A stretch of 64,000 nucleotides of DNA from Acorus gramineus (Eukaryota; Streptophyta; Magnoliopsida; Acorales; Acoraceae). The stretch lies in contig JAUJYN010000028.1 in assembly GCA_030737835.1 (NCBI GenBank), forward strand, positions 496,001-560,000. The letters are read 5' to 3'. The notes below the pieces were generated by a model. It was given only the letters and a program-made list of their open reading frames with translations. It was not told where the DNA came from and did not search any database. Position numbers and translations under genes: made by a program. Positions 25,610-34,408 of this stretch are shown here, piece by piece (positions within the stretch are counted from its first letter, which is position 1; each line of letters starts with the position of its first letter).

Positions 25610-26540
25610 TGCTAGGGGGGGTTTTGTGTTTGGGAGGTGGTCGGCGGCAGTGGGGGTCGTCGGAGGGTGGTCGGAGGTGGTCGACGGTCGTGGGAGGGGC
25701 GGTGGAGGTGCTCGGTAGTCTGGGAGCTGCTGTTCGGGCAGCAGGCGGTAGCAGCGCTGGTGGCGCAGCAGGCTGGGCACGCACGGGTGTGCGCGCGGGC
25801 GTGCGCTCGGGGCGAGCTGGGGGCCAGCCTGCGCGTGCGTGCAAGGCGTGCTGTGCGCGTGCGTGCAAGGCGTGCTGTGCGCGAGCGTGCAAGGCGAGCG
25901 TGGCGATGCGCGCGGCATGCGTGCTGGGTCTTCTGGGCGCGAGTGCGCGCGGGTCTGGTGCGGGGAGCTGATCGGGCGGCTGTGCGCGGGTCTGTTCGTG
26001 CAACTGTGCGCGAGGGGCTGATGGCGAGCTGCGCGCGAGGAGCTGGTCGCGTGGGTCTGTGCGCGAGGAGCTGGTCGCGCGGGTCCAGCGCGAGGGACTG
26101 GTCGAGCGGCGATGCGCACGGGTTGGCGGTGCTGGGCGTGCGGGTGCTAGGCGTGCGCGAGGTGGTGGCCGAGGGCAGTGCGCGCAGAAGGGTGTGCAGA
26201 GTGGGCGCGGTGAGACGGTCGTGGTGCGCGCGAGGCGCGGCGAGGCGGCAGTGGTGCGCGGGGGGCGCGGTGAGGCGGCGAAGGTGCGCGCAGGGTGCGC
26301 GCGGGGCGAGGTGCTGCGCGCGGGGGCCGTGCGGAGTGCTCGCGGGGCGGCACGAGGTGTTCGGGTCGCGCGGGCTACTGCGGCTGAGCGCAGTGGACGC
26401 GCGGAGCCCCCGGGGGTGGTGCGGCGGCGTGTCCAGGCGGCGGGCAGGGGCCGGCGGTGCACGGGGTGCGCGGGCTGAAGCGCGGCGGTGCACCCGAGCG
26501 GTGGGGGGCCGTGCGGGTGGTTGCCGGGGGTGTTGGGTGT
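25610..26540. other. CpG-rich block inside the LTR
   Basis: Very high GC with many CGCG and alternating purine-pyrimidine (GCGTGCGTGCGCGC) runs, unlike the AT-rich surroundings. The same block, differing by indels, recurs at 1-900, 6510-6830, 7070-8150, 15850-16750 and 17520-18480. It gives long Arg/Ala/Pro-rich reading frames on both strands that are compositional, not genes. It lies within the segment bounded by the donor-like and acceptor-like signals. Confidence 0.85.
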
Positions 26541-27531
26541 TGATTTGGGGTTGTGGTGTATTTTTGTGTGTTTAATAGTACTTGCGGATTTATACTTACC
26601 CAATTAATACCCTGTCTTGCAGATCTCGACGGACGGTCGCGCGTCGACCCGATTTCCGGTGAGTGGGACAACCCAACCCAGTTTGGGAGGCGTTACATGC
26701 TTTGGGCGTGTACCGATCTCCCCTGGGGCGTATAGTTTGTATTAATTATTGCAATTATAATCTATGTATGCATGATGTGTGTGTAGAATTGCATGCCACC
26801 CTAGATTGTGTGATAGGGACTTGCACCCTTAGGATTGTGCATGAGCCGTGCATCCTGCCACCTCGCTATCATGCTAGGAAAGCCCGACCTGTGCATGCGT
26901 CCTATTAGTTTGGTTTATTTAATTAAATGCGAACTGTAATAATAGATAGCATGCTTAGGGAATAAAAGGGGGGCCTTGCGAGGTTAACATTGAGACCCGG
27001 GTTAGGGTACTCCGTGTTCCTCGTTTGGTTGTCGGATGTCCTACATCGGGACCTCAGGTTACCCTCCCAAGGTCTCTTTTCCCCATATTGGTCTTATTTA
27101 TTTCCCCGCATCCTGGTTATGCGCGCTGGTGGAATTCTGAGGAATTCGAGACATTAGAGTCGTAGAGATGTGCTGTCAGCGGATCCGAGTGGATCATATG
27201 CGATGGATAGGCTGTTCTGTTCCCTTCGTTGGATCCGTGTAGAGACTACCTCAGCGTTAGACAGGTTGTCCCGTGCAGGGCTCCCACTAGTAGGCGCCTC
27301 CTGATTTGGTGAAGGACTGTGCTGAACATGGGAGTGGCCAAACAACCGCGGAGTGAGGAGAGACTATCGGTGGACCAAGGGTAACCAACAGCCTAGTCAG
27401 TCCCAAGAGCCTAGGTCACCTGTTGAGAGGTGAGGGTGAGGGTATGGTGGGCCGGCGATGCGACGACCCACGGGGTTATGTATGGATGATTATCAACCCG
27501 CTAAGTCCCAACATCCTAGGTCACCTGTTGA

Positions 27532-27559
27532 GGGTGAGGGTGAGGGTGAGGGTATGGGG
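27532..27559 (+). promoter_or_regulatory. G-quadruplex-type G-run cluster in LTR
   Basis: Five GGG(G) runs with 3-nt spacers (GGGTGA repeated, then GGGTATGGGG). Equivalent clusters are at 9954-9974, 19473-19494 and, in the second LTR family, 62671-62694. Confidence 0.7.
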
Positions 27560-28198
27560 TTCGGCGATGTAACGAACCCCCGGATTGTGATATTATGTCA
27601 CTTGTGGCTTATGAATTGCTTAAATGTGGTTAATATGAACTGTATGCATGGGTTGTGCTATTCACTGAGCGTGTGGCTCACCCCTCGCATATTGTCTTTT
27701 TCAGTGATCTCTGAGGGAGGAGCTTCCCGAGCGACTACACCAGTAGAGGGTAGCGCCGCGTCCCACGAGTTTTGAGGCCATCAGCACCCTTCTTTCAGTT
27801 GTATGTATATATTCTGTGCTTGGGCACCTAATTGGATTTTGTATGGATTTTATTTGTGTATATATATGGGCATGTTGGCTCTCACAGGACTTATGATTAT
27901 GTGTCGAGTCTGTAGTATGTTTTGACTACAGACTCAGTCTTTTTAGCTTCCGCATTTGGTGTATATATTATGTCAGCCCTGCTTTTATCTGTGTTGTCAT
28001 TTTAGTGATTGTTTGTGGTTTATTGTTGGTTTCCTGTTACTGATATCATATATACACTTGCCGCGTCCCGGGGACGGCCGCCCTGGGGCGTGACACACGC
28101 CGCTTGGGCATTGTAGGATTCCTAGTTCCAGAAATGGCGCAGCCATGAAACAGCATCTGAGGTCATGGGCTCATGCCGTCGCTTGCTCAGTCAGATGA

Positions 28199-28584
28199 GG
28201 ATACAATGGCCTTCACCTGGAGCTTTATAAAAGGTCAATTTTAATGGGATATGATGGATGACGGAAATATTTTGTATTGGTTAGTTCATGGAAAGGAAAT
28301 CTGTTTTGTGTTTATTGGTACCTATATAATTGCTCTTGAACAATGTATTATTGAATAATTCAAAGTCTTTTTTAGACTACTCACGCATGCCCAATAAGTG
28401 ATTTTTTAGCTATGCATACCCAACACAAAATTAATATACTAGTTGTAGACCCCCAAGACCATCATGTTTTATCTTGGATTTATGTTTCTCAAGGTTTTAT
28501 CAATATCAAACCATTGTTGAGACCATATTTCATCTTAAAAGCTTCCAAACTCGTGTATAATGGAGAATAGCTTCCTCTTTTTTT
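28199..28584. other. 3' flank of the disrupted host gene
   Basis: AT-rich sequence after the stop codon, probably the 3' UTR and downstream DNA. No other feature is seen before the foldback element. Confidence 0.45.
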
Positions 28585-30000
28585 GGGTCAATTGTCCAAA
28601 TACCCCTGCAGCCCAACCCCAATGTTTTCTGTACCCACACCTTTTAAAAAAAAAAATTTACCCTTGGTTGTACACAGCCATTTTTTTTTTTTACCCCGTG
28701 AGCTGCCACATCATTTATTTCGTCCACTACTACCCTTCTCTTCCACTTATACCCCTCCAACATAACTGCCCCCATTAATTTCCCCCAAAGCCCCACAAAA
28801 CCCTCTCTTTTTCACCCGAAAATCAAAACAACAAAACCCTCGCCAAAACCCACCGACTCTCCCTCTCCCAGCGACGATCCCGATCCTGATCCCCGACTTC
28901 TCCTCCCGACGAAGCAGTCACCAAAACCCTCTCCCCGACCATCACTCCTCCGGCAACCATCCCGACTCACACAATCCTAACCCCAGCCGAACCCCCTTAA
29001 CATCCCACTATGACCGAATCCCCCATACGACCGAATCCCAAAGGAGGTATGTAAATCCGGTTTTTCTTGATTTTTTTATATGGTTTTTGTAATTGGATAT
29101 TTCTGTTATGTTATTGATAATTACTAGTATGTAAATGTAGTTCATATTTAATCGGATTGTCTCTTTTTAGCTCTCATCTTGCACACCATTCGTTTATGAG
29201 AATTTTTTTGTTGACTTTGCTATTTTTTGGAATATCGATGGAAGTGTGTTTACTTCGATTTTGCTGGGGTTGGGGTAGTGGAATTGAGCGCGCAATGTGC
29301 TGGATTGCTTGATGGACGGGGGTTTTAAGTGTTTGTGTAATTGAATTGTGTATCTATCCTATGTAAATAAACACTGATCCTTAATAGGCTCTGATCTTAG
29401 TTTTTTTGTGTAGCTGCAGTTTGTCTTTATGTAAATAATAGTTAATAAACTGTAACTTATAGTTCAAATTCTGTAACTTTCCTTGTTCTGTTAATTACTT
29501 TCTTTTATATTATAGCTAAGTTGTAACTATTACATTGGATATTTAATTTGAGTATTTATCGAATTGACAGGTCATGTTCTTGGTGTTTATTGTAAATGGA
29601 CTAATTGTTTGTGTATTTGTACTAGTTCTTTTTTGTAATTGTATTATGTGATTGTGATTGTCAAGCCACATAGAAATGGACAGGTTCTTTGTTGTTTATA
29701 TTATATTACTTGCCATGTTCTTTAACTGGTTGTTTGTGAAACTGTGAGGTTGTCATTTATGTGATCATAGATCTTACCATGTAAGCAATCTTAATTCTTG
29801 ATCGTTGTATTTATGCTATCATAGATGTAATCATAAACTTCATTCTTCATCGACATCATTATCTTTTATTGGTTCTTTGTGGTCATTTCAGATGGACTGT
29901 TTCTTTTCTGTAATTAATTGTTTATATTCTATGACTGGTTGTTTGTGTAATTCATTTTTATTGGACATTTTGTACTACATTGATTTGCATGTCTTATGTA

Positions 30001-30282
30001 GAGGAGATTAATCATCGAAGCTACATAAAGTATTTCAGAGATACATTGGCAAATTTCAAACCCAATTCAGACTATGTGTACCTCCTCGGAAAGGCTCTTT
30101 TTTATCATTTCTTGAAAATGCCAGAAATCCACTGTGGGGGACACCTAGTTGAAAAGATTTGTCGTTGCTTCGAATCAGATGACAGATTCATCCTTGGTGG
30201 CGTGACGTGCAAGTTCATGAAAGAGGAGGTGACACTAATCACGGGCCTACCATTCCATGGGAAAAGTATTGGATTTGCATAG
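30001..30282 (+). pseudogene. MULE-associated gene fragment in left foldback arm
   Basis: After TCTTATGTAG, an AG acceptor, the sequence reads EEINHRSYIKYFRDTLANFK and ends with EEVTLITGLPFHG before a stop. The FILGG...EEV.LITGLPF pattern resembles the N-terminal domain of MULE-borne Ulp1/DUF1985-like or PMD-like proteins; the exact family is uncertain. Only this domain fragment is present, with no protease or transposase. The inverted arm has a second, slightly diverged copy. Confidence 0.5.
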
Positions 30283-30869
30283 CAAGAAGATATCTGACAT
30301 TCACCTCATAAGCATTTTCTATTCAAGCATATGCACATAAAGGATGTTCGAGAGAAGCTCATTTAGCTCTACCCTTCAAAGGAAGAGGACAAGTAGGACT
30401 TTGTGAGGATCCTTATTATTCTCATGTGTGTTACCTTTCTGTTACCCAACAAGGGGTATGTGTGTCCCAACAATTTGGTCAGATACTTGGAAGATCTTCC
30501 TTCTCCTCCTCTTCCTCCTTCTCTTCCTTCTCCTACTCCTTCTCTTTCTTCTCTTTCCCATTTTCCTTCATCTGTTTCCTCTTTTCCCTCTGAGGAGGAG
30601 GAGGAGAAGGAAGATCTTTCAAGTATTTGGTCAAATTTTTGGGACACGGATACCCCTTGTTGGGTAGCAGATAGGTAGAATACATGAGAATAATAAAGAT
30701 TCTCACAAAGTCCGGCTTGTCCTCCTCCTCCTTCAAAGGGTACAGCTGAATGAGCTTCTATTGAACAATCGTTCTGTGCAGATGCTTGGATGAAAAATGC
30801 TTCTGCAGGAGGTGAATGTCGAATATCTTCTTGCTGTGAAAATCCAATGTTTTGTTGTGGAATGGTATG

Positions 30870-31133
30870 CCCGTGATTAGTGCCACCTCCTCCTTCGTGA
30901 ACTTTGTACGTCACACCACCAAGGATGAATCTGTCATCTAATTCGAAGTAGCGACAATTTTCAACCAGGTATCCCTTACAATGGATTTTTGGCATTTTTA
31001 GGAAATGATAAAAATGAGTCTTTCCGAGGAGGTACACATGGTCTGAATTGGGTTTGACCTTTGTCAATGTATCTCTAAAATACTTTTTGTAGCACCGATA
31101 GTTTATCTCCTCTACAAAAGACATGCAAATCAA
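30870..31133 (-). pseudogene. Same gene fragment, inverted copy in right foldback arm
   Basis: The minus strand reads EEINYRCYKKYFRDTLTKVK and RFILGGVTYKVHEGGGG, matching the plus-strand fragment at 30001-30282. The two copies converge on the centre of the foldback. Confidence 0.5.
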
Positions 31134-32474
31134 AGTAGTACAAAATGTCCAATAAAAATGAATTACACAAACAACCAGTCACATAATATAAACAATTAAT
31201 TATTAAAAAAAGAAACAATCCATCTGAAATGACCACAAAGAACCAATAAAAGATAATGATGTTGATGAAGAGTGAAGTTTATGATAACATAAATACAAAG
31301 ATCGGGAATTAAGATTGCTTACATGGTAAGATCTATGATAACATAAATGTCAGCCTCACAGTTTCGCAAAAAACCAGTCAAAAAACATGACAAGTCATAT
31401 AATATAAACAACAAAGAACTTGTCCATTTCTATGAGGCTTGACAATCACAATCACATAATACAATTACAAAAAAGAACTAGTACAAATACACAAACAACT
31501 AGTCCATTTACAATGAACACCAAGAACATGACCTGCCAATTCAATAAATACTCAAATTACATATCCAATGTAATAGCTACAACCTAGCTATAATCCAAAA
31601 GAAGTAATTAACAGAACAAGGAAAGTTACAGAATTTGAACTATAATTTACAGTTTATTAACTACTATTTACATAAATACAAACTACAGCTACACAAAACA
31701 TTAAGATCAGAGCCTATTAAGGATCAGGTCCTATTTGCTACGCGCTCAATTCCACTACCCCAACCCCAGCAAAATCAAAGCAAACACACTTCCATTGATA
31801 CTCCAAAAATCAGTAAAATCAACAAAAAAAAATTCTCATAAACGAATGGTATGCAAGATGAGAGCAGAAAAGAGACAATCCAATTACATATGAACTACAT
31901 TTACATACTTGTAATTACAATTAACATAGCAGAAATATCCAATTACAAAAACCATATAAAAAAACCCAGAAAAACCCGATTTACATACCTCCTTTGAGAT
32001 TCGGCCGTTTGGGGGATTCGGCTATGGTAGGATGTTAAGTGGGGTTCGCCTAGGGTTAGGATTTGGGCGAGGGGAGAGGGTTTCGACGAAATGGGTGAGT
32101 CGGGATGGTTGCCGGAGGAGTGACAGTCGGGGAGAGGGTTTCAACGACTGTTTCGCTAGGAGGAGAGGCGGGATCGGGATCGTCGCTGGGAGAGGGAGAG
32201 TTGGTGGGTTTTGGTGAGGGTTTTGCTGTTTTGATTTTCGGGTGAAAAAGAGAGGGTTTTGTGGGACTTTGAGGGGAATTAATGGGGGCAGTTATGTTGG
32301 AGGGGGTATAAGTGGAAGAGAAGGGTAGTAGTGGAAGAAATAAATGATGTGGCAGTTTAGGGGGTAGAAAAAAAATGGCTATATAAATCAGAGATAAATT
32401 TTTTTTTTCTTTCAGAAGGTAGGGGTACAGGAAATATTGGGGTTGGGTTGTAGGGGTATTTGGGAAATGGACCC

Positions 32475-33028
32475 TTTTTTTTCAGTGTGCAAGGGTATGC
32501 AGTACTTTATTTTGTTATCAGTATTGTTGTTATTCATGTTGATGTCTTGTAAGACAATTGTTCAAATGGCGTTTAGTATTACTATATAAATGCGTGATGA
32601 AGGAGCCTAGATAAAGTGTGAATTATCTTTCCTGCTTCACATTCAATGGAAGAGCATATATTATTCATGCTTCTTTTTTATGATATGAGATCAATTTTTA
32701 CATGTTTCTATAACTCAATTTTTTTTCTTGTCACATAGCAAAAATGGTTGGCAACATAAAAATTTGAGTATAGAAACATAACAAGAGTTAAAAATGTCTA
32801 ACAAAAAAACCTGGATATGTAGAGCCAAAAAATGAACTTACCGGGCTGGGTATAACCGTATAACTAGAAATTGAAGTATTTGAGCAATTATTCGGGGTAC
32901 AAATAACCATAACCTCCTTTGATTCTAGCAATAATAGAGATCAAAAGTTATAGAATGAAAGATGGAAATAGAGCTGATTCTTTAGCTATATTAAGGATTT
33001 CATATTCATTGTCATACAGATATATTTA
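32475..33028. other. AT-rich intergenic DNA
   Basis: No gene, repeat or RNA is recognised between the foldback and the Helitron. Confidence 0.45.
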
Positions 33029-34297
33029 TCTATACTATATGTGAAGAGAAAAGAGTACCGTCAAATTTGGGCGAACTAGGCATTCTGGCAATTTAAGATA
33101 GAAATGAGAATAACCTGGTAATTTAGGGCGAACCAGGAAGTGTAATCTACGGACAAAAATGGGCGAACCATGGGCATTTGTGCAGATCAGCCCCCAGGTT
33201 CTACAAACCATAACCAGACCCTTATATTTGTTACAAACAGATCCCTAATATTTATAGCAAGTCCTTGAAAAGCATCAGCTAATTTTGTCCTTTTCTGGGC
33301 TAATGTCATATAGACCCCCAGATTCTACCAGTTTCACAACCAGACCCCTATATGTGTTACATACAGGTCCCTCATTTAGATGTTTTGATTTATAATCAGG
33401 TCCCTAAACTTAAGACTTCATGAAATTTCATCCAATTGAGACCATTAAAATACTTATAAAATTATAAAATAAATATTTTAATCTACTTAATAAATACTAA
33501 AATTATAATATGGAATTAAATCCATTTGAGTCTGTAAAGTTATTGATGGCAAATCTCTGATGCATTTTAAGTTTTCATTTTTATATTTACAATCATATAT
33601 ATGCGCATATGGTACTTCATATTGATTATAAAAAAACTATCCCGTAAACTTCATATTGATGATGGTTAGAAAATGAACTATCCCATCAATTTTATAAATC
33701 CTTCTTTATTTCACACAACAAATGTATCTACTTGTTTTTTACTCTCTCTCTCTCTCCTTGTAAAAAAGAGAATTCTTCACTAGGGGTTTCTGACTTCGGA
33801 GAAAATAAATCAGTTTATTGATTATTAGTATCATAAATATTATAAAATATTAGTTATTAAATATTAAGATGGCACAATTGTTTGAAAATTTTGATGAAAT
33901 ATCAATGATTTCACTCAAAAAGGCTTAGTTCAAGAAAATTATTTAACAAATTCAACTAATGCATGTGACATCATTTATTTAATTATCAAGTTTAATTAAT
34001 TCAAATAAATAATAAAATTCCACCGGGTTTCATTTATACAATCTATTTGTTAAAAAAAATATATAACAGTATAGCTATATATATATGAACATAAGAAATT
34101 TACACGGTCTATGTAAATTGTGTTTTACTTTCTTTGCATGTATTAAATGTGTTATATAGTTACATATAATTCATTTCATTTGTCAAATATCTTTCATGAA
34201 GAACTATTAATGTCTAACTAATAATATATATTCATTAAAGTTTTTCAATATTAAAATATGATCAATAATACGCGTGTATGCGCGTACAATACACTAG
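33029..34297 (+). mobile_element. Non-autonomous Helitron, 1.27 kb
   Basis: The 5' end TCTATACTATAT directly follows an A (33028). The 3' end CTAG (34294-34297) is directly followed by a T (34298), so insertion was between A and T without duplication. A hairpin with stem TACGCG / CGCGTA (34269-34286) lies just upstream of the CTAG. There is no Rep/helicase coding region. Internally, 33190-33260 and 33310-33390 are diverged direct repeats of an 'ACCAGACCC(C)TATATTTGTTACA'-like unit. Confidence 0.82.
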
Positions 34298-34408
34298 TTA
34301 CACTTAAATCAGATGGAGAGAGCGATGAATTATAAACAGCTCTCTATGAATGATTGGCTTCTCATGAATTACAGGGTGTAGGTAGTAAAACCTTTTATTT
34401 CTGTGTGT

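Larger units (their letters stand above)
13560..28095 (+). mobile_element. Complete Ty3/Gypsy (Tekay/Del-like chromovirus) element, family A
   Basis: Both LTRs, primer-binding site, polypurine tract and gag-pol are present, flanked by CACGC at 13555-13559 and 28096-28100. The 5' LTR is 13560-14061 plus 17394-20024, split by a solo LTR; the 3' LTR is 24993-28095. Without the nested LTR the element is about 11.2 kb. The initiator-tRNA-Met PBS, the order protease-RT-RNase H-integrase and a chromodomain-like C-terminus support a Tekay/Del-type chromovirus. The first 500 bp of the two LTRs differ by roughly 4%, suggesting insertion a few million years ago or less (inference). The coding region is broken, with a few interruptions; treated as a fossil. 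Confidence 0.93.
24993..28095 (+). repeat. 3' LTR of the complete element
   Basis: 3103 bp, TGTTATATATG to GGCGTGACA. Layout: U3 to about 25250; TATA box; leader with palindrome 25381-25405; donor-like CCTTG|GTAAGC at 25572/25573; CpG-rich block about 25610-26540; acceptor-like TGTCTTGCAG ending 26622; 36-nt exon-like segment 26623-26658; donor-like GTGAGT at 26659; G-run clusters; acceptor-like TCTTTTTCAG ending 27704; terminal hairpin CGTCCCGGGGACG near 28065. Confidence 0.94.
13271..28198 (+). pseudogene. Small host gene (128 codons) split by a Ty3/Gypsy element
   Basis: Codons 1-96 lie at 13271-13558, starting MAQKIIDSLDSLWFFSNVFS. The rest lies beyond the retroelement at 28100-28198, from PLGHC to the stop after HAVACSVR. 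Reading across the CACGC target duplication keeps the frame (RMREPWKGRAT then PLGHC), so a single-exon protein of 128 aa existed before insertion. The sequence has no signal peptide or membrane segment. The N-terminus is aromatic, the middle is acidic, and the C-terminus is basic with Arg, Cys and His. The even coding character on both sides argues for a real plant gene of unknown function; no family is assigned. It could still be allelic, with an uninterrupted copy on the other haplotype. Confidence 0.75.
28585..32474. mobile_element. 3.9-kb foldback element with arms of about 1.9 kb (MULE-like)
   Basis: The left arm (28585 to about 30525) and right arm (about 30590-32474) are reverse complements of each other, about 90% identical by eye where compared. 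Outer ends read GGGTCAATTGTCCAAATACCCC on the left and, inverted, GGGTCCATTTCCCAAATACCCC on the right. Both flanks are T-rich (TCTTTTTTT and TTTTTTTTC), compatible with a 9-bp MULE duplication but not decisive. Each arm holds a leader, a GTATGT donor-like site and an exon-like fragment. The centre is a CT-rich/GA-rich loop of about 60 bp. Confidence 0.85.

Noticed and set aside
30490-30600. CT-rich and GA-rich low-complexity tract as a separate microsatellite
   Set aside because: It is the loop and inner arm ends of the foldback element, so it is not an independent repeat.
32475-32483. Certain 9-bp target duplication of the foldback element
   Set aside because: The flanks are T runs (TCTTTTTTT against TTTTTTTTC); similarity could reflect low complexity, so it is not counted as proof.
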